Origin: Comamonadaceae bacterium | GTDB taxonomy: Bacteria > Pseudomonadota > Gammaproteobacteria > Burkholderiales > Burkholderiaceae_C | Assembly (NCBI GenBank): GCA_027488255.1 | Contig: JAIYBZ010000023.1 | Span: 1-40,679, forward strand | Reading direction: 5' to 3' | Length of the DNA: 40,679 bases | Shown: positions 1 through 8,646 of the stretch, piece after piece | Layout of the letters: each line of letters begins with the position of its first letter | Position numbering within the stretch: position 1 is the stretch's first letter | Program-made: the position numbers and the translations under genes | Notes under the pieces: generated by a model | Told to the model about the DNA's origin: nothing | Databases searched by the model: none | What the model saw: the letters and a program-made list of their open reading frames with translations, nothing else

Positions 1-356
1 GACGACTCAGCTGCAACGCTCAATGTCGAAGACTCTGGCGCTACTGGAAGATTCAGCTGACTCAGTTGCAGAGGGGAGTGACTGCCTGCGTCGGTTTCGA
101 TATCGCCGGGGGCCGCGGCCAAAGGGCCGAAGGTGTCGTTCATGTCTGCCGATGCAGCTGCTGGCAGCTCATGGGGGTCGAGTGTGACCGCCAGGGGCAA
201 ATCGCTGGACGGATCTGCAAGGGATTCATCTGTATCAAGACGGCGTTTTTTGCGCAAAGCGATGGGCGTTTTTGCAGGGGTGGGCGCATCGGCAGGCTGC
301 TTGGACAACTTGTGGATCAGTTGCGCGGCTTGAGACGTTTTTTGAGGTGCAGACAT
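1..356 (-). CDS. Unrecognised protein, N-terminal part only
   Basis: An open frame of 118 codons runs from an ATG at 356 leftward to the window edge without a stop, so the C-terminus is missing. An AAGGAA Shine-Dalgarno-like sequence lies just upstream of this ATG. The visible protein begins MSAPQKTSQAAQLIHKL, has a basic patch (LRKKRRLD) near residue 36, then becomes acidic and rich in Ala, Pro and Ser. It has no signal peptide or membrane segment and looks disordered. I do not recognise the family. It is divergent from the porin gene, with a shared upstream region. The reading frame was derived by hand because no stop lies inside the window. Two overlapping plus-strand frames here look like shadows. 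Confidence 0.6.
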   Translation of the reverse strand, partial: MSAPQKTSQAAQLIHKLSKQPADAPTPAKTPIALRKKRRLDTDESLADPSSDLPLAVTLDPHELPAAASADMNDTFGPLAAAPGDIETDAGSHSPLQLSQLNLPVAPESSTLSVAAES

Positions 357-414
357 GAAGTTCCTTGGGTTGCCGTCGCCTTTCAGAGGGGCCTGAAGGG
401 TTCGTAGGTAAATT

Positions 415-428
415 TGAAAGCGTTTTCA
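415..428. promoter_or_regulatory. LacI-family operator-like palindrome (distal)
   Basis: The sequence is TGAAAGCGTTTTCA, a 14-base near-perfect palindrome with the central CG typical of LacI/GalR-family operators (general form TGNAANCGNTTNCA). It lies between the divergent partial gene and the porin gene, in the same neighbourhood as a LacI-type regulator gene at 4626-5690. That this regulator binds here is inferred. Confidence 0.55.
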
Positions 429-613
429 GATTCGGACGATAAAATCTCTGCAATCCAAATGTAATTGTCGTTTTCCCTTAATTTTCACCACCAGACCCTG
501 ATTTTTCAGTCACTAATAATGGTTGCTTTGTGACTCATAAATAGGGTATATCCCAACCTTTAGGAGGTTTTTTGAGATTGACGCTGGGATTGAAGCAGAA
601 GAAACTAAGCGCT

Positions 614-627
614 TGAAAGGGCTTTCA
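614..627. promoter_or_regulatory. LacI-family operator-like palindrome (proximal)
   Basis: The sequence is TGAAAGGGCTTTCA. Its arms are identical to a LacI-type operator, but the centre is GG rather than CG. It lies 57 bases before the porin start codon and 199 bases centre-to-centre from the palindrome at 415-428. The spacing would suit a looped repressor, though this is speculative. The non-canonical centre lowers confidence. Confidence 0.4.
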
Positions 628-684
628 TAAATCCCTCTTAACTGGCTTCGGTGCCAACCCAATTTCAAAAGGTATGACCCAAAA

Positions 685-2118
685 ATGAACACATCAAAAC
701 TTGTCGCTTGCGGTTGCGGATTCGTCTCTTGCGCAGTGGGCGCGATGACCCTGGAAGACGATTACGGCAACAAATATGAAATTGGAGGGTTTGCCAAACT
801 GGAGTGGTCGCGTGCAGGCCAAGCTCCAAAAACAGTGCCTGATGCACTGTCCACCTACACGATTGACAACCGCAACGCCCTGAGCAGTCAGCCGCCCGCA
901 ACGTATACAAAGGGCTATAAATCTTCCGAGCTCGGCATGCAGCAGTTGACCTTGGGGGTCAGTCGTGAAACCGATTCGGCCATTGGCTTGGAAGCCAAGG
1001 TGACTTACCGGTGGCGTTCGGCGCGTGCTTTTGACTTTTTCAAGTCACCCGATGTGGACTACACCAACGGTGGCGGCCTTGGGGGGCTCGACTTAACCGA
1101 AAAACTGGTGGGCATCAACCGCCCGGATTTGGGCGCGCTGCGAGTGGGCACCCAGTTGTCACGCTCTTGGTCGCGCTCTGATTCGTTTTCTTACCCTGTG
1201 GGCCTGTCCAGCCAATGGGCTGATTCGGGGGCCGGGTTTGGTGTCTTGCCTGAAGCCGTGCGTCTGACCTCTCCCATTTTTGAAGACGGCACAGGCAAGC
1301 TGAGTGCCGAATTGACCCTGGCCCGCAATGGCTTGAATACCCAAAACGTCGATCAAAGCTTGGTACAGCGCGGTTCTAGCCCCACACGTCCTGATTTGAA
1401 GGAGCTGTTTTTCCAATACTCCAACCAGAAAAATTTGGTGGAGTTGGTGATCCAGTCCACTTCGGGCGCCAAGCAAACGGCGTTTGGCAAGTCGGCACTG
1501 GTCGGCTGGATTGGTGACCCCGACAACTTGTCCGCAAACAATCCGAATCCACGCAAAGCTTTGAAACCCAGCCAAAGCGTGGTGATCTTGCAGGGCAATT
1601 ACTGGCCCAATCCGCAAAACATGATGACCTGGGGTGTGCGCAGAAGCCAATGGTCGGGCTCAGCGGCCACGTGCAATTACAACGCGCAATTGTTGCTGGA
1701 CAACGGCACACGCGGCGCTTGCGTCTTTGGCATTGATCCGGGCTTTAACTACGGCAACCAAGCCAACAACTACAGAGGCTATCGCGCTTCCAGTTGGGAT
1801 GGCTTGTTGGGCTGGAGCCGTTATGACGGCTTGTACACCTACACCGTGAGCGGTGTGTTTTTTGGCCAAGCCGACAGCGACAACGCAGAAGTGCAATGGG
1901 GCCAAAACAATTCGGCCCTCTCTCTCAACCTGGGGGTGTCCCGCAAAGTGCCCGAGATTCACAAAGGCTTGACGGTTTCTGGGGGGCTGACTTACTCGCA
2001 GTTCAAGCGTTTAGGCCCCGCCCCATTGAGCATGCCCAACAACAGTTTCTTGGGCTTCAACTCGCTGTATGACAAGTCGGGTCACTCCATGACTTTGGGT
2101 GCCACTTGGGTGTTTTAA
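685..2118 (+). CDS. Outer-membrane porin-like protein
   Basis: This 477-residue protein starts with a short signal-like segment (MNTSKLVACGCGFVSCAVGAM). It continues with alternating amphipathic strands rich in aromatic and polar residues, and ends in ...TLGATWVF. A C-terminal phenylalanine is a hallmark of outer-membrane beta-barrels. I infer a substrate-uptake porin. The next gene encodes a GH81 beta-1,3-glucanase and a LacI-type regulator follows, so it probably passes glucan oligosaccharides to the periplasm. I cannot assign a named porin family. Its end abuts the glucanase gene, so the two are probably cotranscribed from a promoter in 357-684 where the operator-like palindromes lie. The signal peptide is atypical, with several cysteines, so a lipoprotein-like or unusual leader is possible. 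Confidence 0.75.
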   Translation: MNTSKLVACGCGFVSCAVGAMTLEDDYGNKYEIGGFAKLEWSRAGQAPKTVPDALSTYTIDNRNALSSQPPATYTKGYKSSELGMQQLTLGVSRETDSAIGLEAKVTYRWRSARAFDFFKSPDVDYTNGGGLGGLDLTEKLVGINRPDLGALRVGTQLSRSWSRSDSFSYPVGLSSQWADSGAGFGVLPEAVRLTSPIFEDGTGKLSAELTLARNGLNTQNVDQSLVQRGSSPTRPDLKELFFQYSNQKNLVELVIQSTSGAKQTAFGKSALVGWIGDPDNLSANNPNPRKALKPSQSVVILQGNYWPNPQNMMTWGVRRSQWSGSAATCNYNAQLLLDNGTRGACVFGIDPGFNYGNQANNYRGYRASSWDGLLGWSRYDGLYTYTVSGVFFGQADSDNAEVQWGQNNSALSLNLGVSRKVPEIHKGLTVSGGLTYSQFKRLGPAPLSMPNNSFLGFNSLYDKSGHSMTLGATWVF

Positions 2119-2129
2119 GGAAGCGCAAG

Positions 2130-4511
2130 ATGTTGTTGCCAATATTCAAAGCCATGCTGTGGGTGGGCCTGGGCTCGCTGGTGCTCAGCGCAAACGCCCA
2201 AACGCCATCGGTCGCCAAGGTGGGTCTGGGCCAGATTTGGCTGGCCCCCAAAGCCGATGCGCCGGTGCGCCCCAAAGAGGCACCTTACCGCACAGAAGAG
2301 ATGGCCAAAAGGGCGTTGCCCACCAACACCTGGTATTCATCACTGACCTACATGAAGTGGTCAGATGTGTTGCATGCCCACCCGCTGACCTTCAAGGCCA
2401 CCGAAGACGGGCTTGAAATGGGGGTGCCCCAAAAAGAATTGGCGGCCATTGAAAAAGTCAAAGCTTGGGGTGCCCCTCCCGCCGCGAATGCGCCCAAAGT
2501 GGCGGTTTTGCACCCCCACAAAAGCGCAATTCGCATTTCGCCCGCCAGTTTCAAACCTGTGGATGCCCGCTTGGGCGCGGCCGGGGATTGGAACATTGCG
2601 ATCGACATGAACCAAGGCCCGGATCGCTTCAGGGCGCAAATTGCACACGGCAGTCCTTATGGATATTTCACGCTCGACCGGGGTGATGCTCTCCTGACGA
2701 TGGCCGATACAGCGCGGCCCTTGAGCGGTTTGGCGCAGGGTGCGGCAGAGCAGAGCAAGTCGGTTCAATACTTTCAAATAGACCAGCAGTACTACGGGGT
2801 GTATGCCCCCAAAGGGTCGCAGATCGAGTTGGTGCAGCCGCAGGTCTGGCGATTGAAATTGCCGCAAAGCCCGAGCTATTTTTCGATAGCGGCATTGCCT
2901 GACTTGTCCGAGGCGACGCGGCGCATTTTTGCAGAGCACGCTTTTGCGTTTGTCGAACATACGCAGGTCAATTGGTCGTATGACGAGAAAAAGAGCCTGG
3001 TCACCACCCAGTTCACGGTGAAAACCCAAGCCATGGATGGCCAACAAACGGTGCCCTTGATTGGTTTGTACCTGCATCAGCAAGAAGCCTTGAGTGCCTC
3101 GGCCCCATTGACAGCCTTGAGTTTGCCCTCGGTACGCGGCCCGATTCGGCTCATGGCCGCCCATGAATTTCAAACGCAATTGAAGTTCAACGGTTTGCTG
3201 CCCATGTGGCCCAAACCCAGCCAGGCAGAGGCCACCAGCCAAATTCAGAGTCTGTTGGCTGGCGACAAACGCCGTGCCCCGACGATGTTCACCAAGATGG
3301 GCAATGGCACTTATTGGACGGGCAAGATGCTCGGTGGTATTGCCCAACTGATGTCGGTGGCTGAGCAATTGGAAGACGAAGCTTCGGCCAAAGAGCTGGA
3401 GACGGTGATCAAGAAACGCATGGAAACTTGGTTTTCTGGTCAAAGCTCGAGTTACTTTGCGCACGACCCCAAAATCGGCACGGTGATTGGTTACCCCGAA
3501 GAGTATTTCAGTGTCTCAGCCATGAATGACCACCATTTTCATTATGGCTACTGGATCATGGCGGCAGCCCATTTGGCCAGGCGAGATCCTGCATGGGTCG
3601 CGCAAAACCAATGGGGCGGCATGGTGGACTTGTTGATTCGCGACATCGCGACCCCCGAGCGAGGGCGTGCAGATTTCCCATTCATCAGAAACTTTGATGT
3701 CTACGAGGGCCATTCTTGGGCGCGCGGCAACAGTGAATTTTTTGGCCATGGCAACGACCAAGAATCCTCGTCCGAGGCGATCAATGCCTGGGCTGCCATT
3801 GCCCTGTATGGCGAAACAACGGGCAATAAAAAATTGCGCGATTTGGGCATCTACCTTTACTGCACCGAAGTCTCATCGGTCTTGAATTATTGGTACGACA
3901 TCAACCAAAAAGTTTTCGACAAGGCTTATGGCAAGCCCATGGCCAGTATGGTGTTTGGCGGCGGCTATGCCTACAGCACGTGGTGGACCGAAGAGCCGCG
4001 TCAAATACAGGGCATCAATTTGTTGCCCATCACGCCCGCTTCGATTTACTTGGCGCGTTTGCCGCAGCAAAAGGTCATTGAGAGTTTGGGTTTTGTGGAA
4101 GAGGCCCGAAAAAAATACGATTCAAGCGGCTTGTCAGACGGCACGCCTACTGACATTTGGCAAGATATCTTTGCCGCATCAGTGGCGATTACCGATCCAG
4201 AGTTGGGCTTTCAAAAATGGAAACCTAAGGGCACGGTGGAGCAGGGTGAAACCCGCAGCCGCACCTTGCATTGGCTGAGTTTGCTGAAAGAAATGGGCCG
4301 GCCCGACCTCCACACCACGGCCGACACCGCACTGTATGGGGTGTTTGAGCACGACAAAACAGGGCAGAAAACTTATCTGGTTTTCAACGCCGATAAATTC
4401 CCCAAAACCATCCAGTTTTCGGATGGGCAAGCCATGACGGCGCCACCCGGCAAGCTGGTCAAAATGGTGCTTGAAAAAAACCAAGGCACAGGGGCGGCTC
4501 TGGTGAAATGA
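2130..4511 (+). CDS. Secreted endo-1,3-beta-glucanase, GH81 family
   Basis: GH81 enzymes hydrolyse internal beta-1,3-glucosidic bonds (laminarin, curdlan, callose) by an inverting mechanism. The chosen ATG at 2130 has an AAGGA 8 bases upstream and gives about 793 residues. A TTG at 2106 in the same frame overlaps the porin and is less likely. The N-terminus is a signal peptide (MLLPIFKAMLWVGLGSLVLSANA, probable cleavage after ANA), so the enzyme is exported. Family signatures are visible: NDHHFHYGY with an Asp near residue 467 (general acid region), YEGHSWARG, and NDQESSSEA with Glu residues near 545 and 549 (general base region). The length fits the family. It sits between a porin and a LacI-type regulator, forming a small glucan-utilisation unit. 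Confidence 0.9.
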   Translation: MLLPIFKAMLWVGLGSLVLSANAQTPSVAKVGLGQIWLAPKADAPVRPKEAPYRTEEMAKRALPTNTWYSSLTYMKWSDVLHAHPLTFKATEDGLEMGVPQKELAAIEKVKAWGAPPAANAPKVAVLHPHKSAIRISPASFKPVDARLGAAGDWNIAIDMNQGPDRFRAQIAHGSPYGYFTLDRGDALLTMADTARPLSGLAQGAAEQSKSVQYFQIDQQYYGVYAPKGSQIELVQPQVWRLKLPQSPSYFSIAALPDLSEATRRIFAEHAFAFVEHTQVNWSYDEKKSLVTTQFTVKTQAMDGQQTVPLIGLYLHQQEALSASAPLTALSLPSVRGPIRLMAAHEFQTQLKFNGLLPMWPKPSQAEATSQIQSLLAGDKRRAPTMFTKMGNGTYWTGKMLGGIAQLMSVAEQLEDEASAKELETVIKKRMETWFSGQSSSYFAHDPKIGTVIGYPEEYFSVSAMNDHHFHYGYWIMAAAHLARRDPAWVAQNQWGGMVDLLIRDIATPERGRADFPFIRNFDVYEGHSWARGNSEFFGHGNDQESSSEAINAWAAIALYGETTGNKKLRDLGIYLYCTEVSSVLNYWYDINQKVFDKAYGKPMASMVFGGGYAYSTWWTEEPRQIQGINLLPITPASIYLARLPQQKVIESLGFVEEARKKYDSSGLSDGTPTDIWQDIFAASVAITDPELGFQKWKPKGTVEQGETRSRTLHWLSLLKEMGRPDLHTTADTALYGVFEHDKTGQKTYLVFNADKFPKTIQFSDGQAMTAPPGKLVKMVLEKNQGTGAALVK

Positions 4512-4625
4512 AGGCTTGAATGAGAAGAAGGGGGATGAAGGGGGATGGCGTGTCGGGTCTGCCGATGAGGCCACTAAAATGCAGTCTCATCACCCTTCAA
4601 CCTTTCCAATTCGGGCAGTCAACGC

Positions 4626-5690
4626 ATGGTTAAAAAGTCTGCAAAGTCTTTGGAAACGGGCCAGCCAGCCAGCACCTCAGCCACACGCCCAGCTCGCGCC
4701 ACCTTGACCATGGTTGCGCAGCAAGCGGGTGTATCGCCCAGCACCGTCTCGCGCATTCTCAATGGCACGGCGCAAGTCAGCCCAGAAAAGCAGGCTTTGG
4801 TCAAAGCCGTGATCGAAGCCTTGGGTTTTCGGCCCGATCCGGCGGCTCGCAGTTTGGCGGGTGGGCGCACCATGAGCATTGGCGTGTTGACGCAGTTCAT
4901 CGACAGCCCTTACTACGGCGAAGCCTTGCGTGGCATTGAAGACGAGTTGCACAAGGCCAACTATGTTCCCTTGTTTGTCAGTGGCCATTGGAACGAAGTC
5001 GAAGAGAAAAACAGGCTGTTCATGCTGCAAGAGCGCAAGGTGGACGGCATCATTGTTTTGACGGGCAAGTTGGCCGACGCCACCTTGGTCGAGATGGCGG
5101 CCCAAATTCCGGTGGTGGCCACCGGCCGAAGCCTCAGTGCTTCGGGCTTGTTCAGTATTGATTTCGACAACTCCGAGGGGGCCAGTTTGGCGGTTCGGCA
5201 TTTGCATGCCTTGGGCCACACCCGGGTGGCGTTCATCTCGGGGCCGCTGGATCATCCGGACGCTGCTGAGCGCTTGCAGGGCTTTAAAGACGAGGCCGCT
5301 AAAAAAGGCATGGCCTTGGACGATGAATTGATTGTCTATGGCGATTACCAAGAGGCGGGCGGCCTGCGTGCCATGAACGCATTGCTAGAAGCGCGGGCGC
5401 AGTTCACCGCCGTGCTGGCCGCCAATGACCAGATGGCCTATGGCGCACGTTTGGCCTTGCACCGATCGGGTTTGCGGGTGCCTGAAGACATCTCTTTGAT
5501 TGGTTTTGACGACCTCCCGCACTCCGCGTTCACCTTGCCGCCATTGACCTCGGTCCGCCAGTCTGTCTATGAAATTGGGGTGTCTGCCGCCAAGGCGATG
5601 ATTGACATCTTGAACAAGAAAAATCCACCTTCCCGATTGGTTGCCGCCGAACTGGTGGTACGCGAGTCGACACGCATCAATCGGCGCTGA
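4626..5690 (+). CDS. LacI-family transcriptional regulator
   Basis: The protein has 354 residues. After a basic, disordered N-terminal extension of about 26 residues comes the LacI helix-turn-helix (TLTMVAQQAGVSPSTVSRILNG), then the hinge (GFRPDPAARSLAGG). A periplasmic-binding-protein-like effector domain follows from about residue 80 (SIGVLTQFIDSPYYGEALRGI) to the end, including the typical LIGFDDLPHSA segment. Such proteins repress or activate sugar genes in response to a sugar ligand. It follows the GH81 gene by 114 bases, and two LacI-type palindromes lie upstream of the porin, so it probably controls the porin-glucanase genes. The inducer is unknown; a laminari-oligosaccharide or glucose derivative would fit. 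It converges with the VWA operon. Confidence 0.92.
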   Translation: MVKKSAKSLETGQPASTSATRPARATLTMVAQQAGVSPSTVSRILNGTAQVSPEKQALVKAVIEALGFRPDPAARSLAGGRTMSIGVLTQFIDSPYYGEALRGIEDELHKANYVPLFVSGHWNEVEEKNRLFMLQERKVDGIIVLTGKLADATLVEMAAQIPVVATGRSLSASGLFSIDFDNSEGASLAVRHLHALGHTRVAFISGPLDHPDAAERLQGFKDEAAKKGMALDDELIVYGDYQEAGGLRAMNALLEARAQFTAVLAANDQMAYGARLALHRSGLRVPEDISLIGFDDLPHSAFTLPPLTSVRQSVYEIGVSAAKAMIDILNKKNPPSRLVAAELVVRESTRINRR

Positions 5691-5714
5691 GGCCGCTTTG
5701 CTGAAGCACCAGCT

Positions 5715-6704
5715 TCAGATGATCTTGCCCATCCGCACAAAGCTGCGCGTGACGCTGACCAAAACCAGCAGCAGCGCCAACAGGCACACATGCGCCGTGA
5801 CCTCGCTCATGGCGCGCTTTTCAAAGCGAAGTCGGTAGCCTAATTTGTCGTAGATGCTCTTCAGGGCTTCTGCGCTGTCGGCCTTGAAATATTCACCTTG
5901 CGTGATGGCCGAGATTTTTTTCAGTGCCTCATCTTCCAGCTTGACACGCATGCTGCGGCCTTGCAGCTGCACCACATCGCCTTCGGCGGTGCCGATGCCC
6001 ACGGTGTAAATCTTGACTTGGTGTGTGGCGGCCAAATCGGCCATTTGTTTCAACTCGGGGCCCATATTGCTCTGGCCATCGCTCATCAACACGATGGCCA
6101 TTTGTCGGCCTCGGCCACTTGGCGGAGTGGCCGCTTTTTTGTCGTCCAAAGACTGGCCTGCCGTGTTGGGGTTTCTGGCGCCACCGTTTTCTGCAGATTC
6201 ATTGATGATCTTTTGCGCATCGATGCCCGAGCCCGGCAACATGGCCTCCAGCGCCACCAATATGCCGGTGCCCAAGGCCGAGCCGTATTGCAGGGGCAAG
6301 TACTCGATGGCTTTCAACAACGCGTCGCGGTCTTCGGTGGGCGCTTGTGCCAAGGCCGCTGTGCCGGCCACGGTGACCAGGCCGACTTGCAAACGCTGGG
6401 GTTTGTCGGTGAAGAATTGTTGAGCGGCTTTTTGTGCGACGTCGATGCGCGAGGGTTTCAGATCTTTGGCGCGCATGCTGCCCGACGTGTCCAACACCAG
6501 CATCACCGTCGCATCGCGCACGGGGGTCATCAACACCATTTGCGGCCGGGCCAAGGCGATGCACAACAACAGCAAGCCCAAGCCCAGCATGATGGGGGGC
6601 CGCTTTTTGGTTTTCAGGGCATACACCAGGGCAAGGGCCGGCACCCCAGCGCAGGCCCACAGCATGAGGGGCCACAAAAAATAGAGCGAGCTGAAATCAG
6701 GCAC
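5715..6704 (-). CDS. Membrane-anchored VWA-domain protein (BatA/BatB-like)
   Basis: The protein has 329 residues from a GTG at 6704, preceded by a GGAG; the start overlaps the end of the DUF58 gene by 8 bases. Two hydrophobic segments at the N-terminus (about 8-26 and 39-50) and one near the C-terminus (about 300-320) anchor it in the inner membrane. The von Willebrand A domain between them has a complete metal-site motif DTSGS (about 72-76) and a later SDGQSNMG. An Ala/Gly/Asn/Ser-rich insertion sits before the second motif. Proteins of this type work with MoxR ATPases, probably in assembly or chaperoning of envelope complexes; the exact role is unknown. It is the last gene of the MoxR-DUF58-VWA operon. 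Confidence 0.88.
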   Translation of the reverse strand: MPDFSSLYFLWPLMLWACAGVPALALVYALKTKKRPPIMLGLGLLLLCIALARPQMVLMTPVRDATVMLVLDTSGSMRAKDLKPSRIDVAQKAAQQFFTDKPQRLQVGLVTVAGTAALAQAPTEDRDALLKAIEYLPLQYGSALGTGILVALEAMLPGSGIDAQKIINESAENGGARNPNTAGQSLDDKKAATPPSGRGRQMAIVLMSDGQSNMGPELKQMADLAATHQVKIYTVGIGTAEGDVVQLQGRSMRVKLEDEALKKISAITQGEYFKADSAEALKSIYDKLGYRLRFEKRAMSEVTAHVCLLALLLVLVSVTRSFVRMGKII

Positions 6705-7590
6705 GCCAAACTCTCCGTTTTCTCAGTTCAGAGAAACGCATCAAGGCACCGGCCAAATCGTCTTCGGTCGACAATTCCAAGGCATCGACACCCGCGTGTG
6801 CAAAAGCGGTGGCCAGTTGGGCCTCGCGCTTTTCAACGGTTTGGGCATAACGGGCTCTGAATTTGGCGTTGGCCGTGTCCAGCAACAACTGCTCGGCGGT
6901 TTCTGGGTCTTGCAGCAACACCAAGCCGGCGTTGGGCAGTTCGATTTCTGCCGGGTCCAACAGCCGTACCGCCACCGTTTCATGCCGTTGGCCGAGGGCG
7001 CTGAGTTCGGTGGTCCAGTTGAAGTCCCCCATGAAGTCGGAGACCACAAACACACTGGAGCGCCGTTTCAACAAACCATTGGCTTTGCGGAGCCAATCGG
7101 TCAATCGGGTTTGGTGCGTTTGTTGCGTGATGGGCGAGGTCTCGATCACGTGCAACAGGTGCAGCAAGTGGCGCCGGTGCATGCGTGCAGGGATGAACTT
7201 GAACCCCTCGGGTTCTGCGGGGTTCAAAATGAAAGCGCCGATGCGATTGCCGCGTTTCATGAGCAGTTTGGCCATCACGCCGACATAGCGCAGCATCACC
7301 TCGCGCTTGCTGAGCCCGGTGCTGCCAAAGCCCATCGAGCCGCTCAGGTCCAACAAAAACCAGGCGGTGATTTCGCGGTCTTCTTGGTGCTCTCGCACAA
7401 AGGGGGTTTGCATGCGCGCGGTGACATTCCAGTCGATGTGCCGCACATCGTCATGGGCTTGGTACTCACGCAGGTCGGCCAGCTCCAAGCCCGACCCTCT
7501 GAACAGGGTGCGGTGATCGCCTTGAAGCAAACCGTCCAGCCTTCGGATAACGGTCCACTCCAATTGCTGCAGCAAGGCTTCAGCGGACAT
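6697..7590 (-). CDS. DUF58 domain protein
   Basis: The protein has 297 residues from ATG 7590 and overlaps the 3' end of the MoxR gene by 11 bases, indicating translational coupling. It carries the DUF58 signature early (GLELADLREYQAHDDVRHIDWNVTAR is recognisable in part, about residues 30-57). A VWA-like fold follows with DLSGSMGFGS at about 90 and VVSDFMGD at about 175. No membrane segment is evident, so it is probably cytoplasmic. DUF58 proteins occur almost always beside MoxR ATPases and VWA proteins and are thought to be partners of the ATPase. The operon here has this canonical order. The biochemical function of the family is unresolved. Confidence 0.9.
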   Translation of the reverse strand: MSAEALLQQLEWTVIRRLDGLLQGDHRTLFRGSGLELADLREYQAHDDVRHIDWNVTARMQTPFVREHQEDREITAWFLLDLSGSMGFGSTGLSKREVMLRYVGVMAKLLMKRGNRIGAFILNPAEPEGFKFIPARMHRRHLLHLLHVIETSPITQQTHQTRLTDWLRKANGLLKRRSSVFVVSDFMGDFNWTTELSALGQRHETVAVRLLDPAEIELPNAGLVLLQDPETAEQLLLDTANAKFRARYAQTVEKREAQLATAFAHAGVDALELSTEDDLAGALMRFSELRKRRVWRA

Positions 7591-8617
7591 GCGCTTCCAG
7601 CGGTTGGTCTGGCATGGGCACGGCGCGCATGACCTCTTGAATCAATGACTCTGCATTTTTGCCTTCGGCCAACGCGTTGTAGGACAAGACCAAGCGGTGC
7701 CGCAAGACATCTGGCACCAAATCGGCCACGTCTTGCGGCAACACATAGTCGCGGCCGCGCAGCAGTGCCAGGGCGCGCGCGCCTTCAATGAGGCTGATGC
7801 TGGCACGGGGACTGGCGCCAAAGCTGATCAGCCCCTTCAGCGATGCCAAGCCGTATTGCTCGGGCACGCGGGTAGCCGCCACCAGTTTCACGGCGTAGTG
7901 CACCAAGCTCGGGTCCACATAGCCGTGACGGCACTGCACTTGCAGCGCTTGCAATTCTTCTAAGCTCACGACACCAGTGGCCTTGGCGTTGCCGGCAATG
8001 ACCCTTTGGACAATGACAAATTCTTCGTCCTCGCTGGGGTAGTCCACCAGCACCTTCATCATGAAGCGGTCCACTTGCGCTTCGGGCAGAGGGTAGGTGC
8101 CTTCGGTCTCGATCGGGTTTTGTGTCGCCATGACCAAGAAGGGCGAGGGCACCCGGTGCGCTTGTCCCGCGATGGTGACTTGGCGCTCTTGCATCACCTC
8201 CAGCAGAGCGCTTTGAACTTTGGCCGGCGCGCGGTTGATCTCATCGGCCAACAACAGGTTGGCAAAGACGGGACCCAGCACGGTGCTGAATTCGCTGGTT
8301 TGTTGGTTGAAGATGCGGGTTCCGATCAAATCAGCCGGCAACAAATCGGGCGTGAATTGGATGCGGCTGAAACTGCCGTTGAGTGATTTGGCCAAGGTGT
8401 TGACGGTCAGTGTTTTGGCCAGGCCGGGCACCCCTTCAATCAGCAAGTGCCCTTGCGCCAACAAAGCAATCAACACGCGCTCTAGAAAAACATCTTGGCC
8501 CACCACCACCCGTTTGACTTCGTACAACAAGCGCTGCATCGAGGCGGCAGCTTTTTCAGGGTCGGTGTGGTGTGTGGGCCGATCGGCACCGCGCCAAGCC
8601 TCATTTGCAATGGTCAT
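7580..8617 (-). CDS. MoxR-family AAA+ ATPase
   Basis: The protein has 345 residues from ATG 8617, with an AAGGAA ribosome-binding site about 6 bases upstream. The Walker A motif reads GVPGLAKT (about 62-69) and Walker B reads LLADEINRAPAK (about 128). Sensor-1 (ATQNPIE) and the C-terminal AAA lid, with GASPRASISL, are also present. MoxR proteins are chaperone-like ATPases that act with VWA-domain partners to mature or activate other complexes. It heads the operon with the DUF58 and VWA genes. A serine protease gene lies 29 bases upstream on the same strand and may be cotranscribed. Confidence 0.93.
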   Translation of the reverse strand: MTIANEAWRGADRPTHHTDPEKAAASMQRLLYEVKRVVVGQDVFLERVLIALLAQGHLLIEGVPGLAKTLTVNTLAKSLNGSFSRIQFTPDLLPADLIGTRIFNQQTSEFSTVLGPVFANLLLADEINRAPAKVQSALLEVMQERQVTIAGQAHRVPSPFLVMATQNPIETEGTYPLPEAQVDRFMMKVLVDYPSEDEEFVIVQRVIAGNAKATGVVSLEELQALQVQCRHGYVDPSLVHYAVKLVAATRVPEQYGLASLKGLISFGASPRASISLIEGARALALLRGRDYVLPQDVADLVPDVLRHRLVLSYNALAEGKNAESLIQEVMRAVPMPDQPLEAHVR

Positions 8618-8646
8618 AGAGATTCCTTGAGGGGGTCCTGTGAAAC

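Larger units (their letters stand above)
357..684. other. Intergenic regulatory region between divergent genes
   Basis: This 328-base stretch separates the minus-strand partial gene from the porin. It is more AT-rich than its flanks, as expected for promoters. It holds two LacI-type operator-like palindromes (415-428 and 614-627), described separately. An AGGAGG sequence at 562-567 is followed by short open frames, none of which I can support as a gene. No RNA gene was recognised. Confidence 0.5.

Noticed and set aside
541..630. A small peptide frame after AGGAGG in the porin leader
   Set aside because: A good Shine-Dalgarno is present, but start codons are only TTG or ATT and the peptides are short with no recognised family. 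It remains unsupported.
2361..3464. A 367-codon minus-strand open frame
   Set aside because: It is antisense to the GH81 gene and has no domain signature. GC-rich codon bias often keeps such frames open.
5898..6860. A 320-codon plus-strand open frame
   Set aside because: It is antisense to the VWA and DUF58 genes, and its His/Gln-rich product is typical of a shadow.
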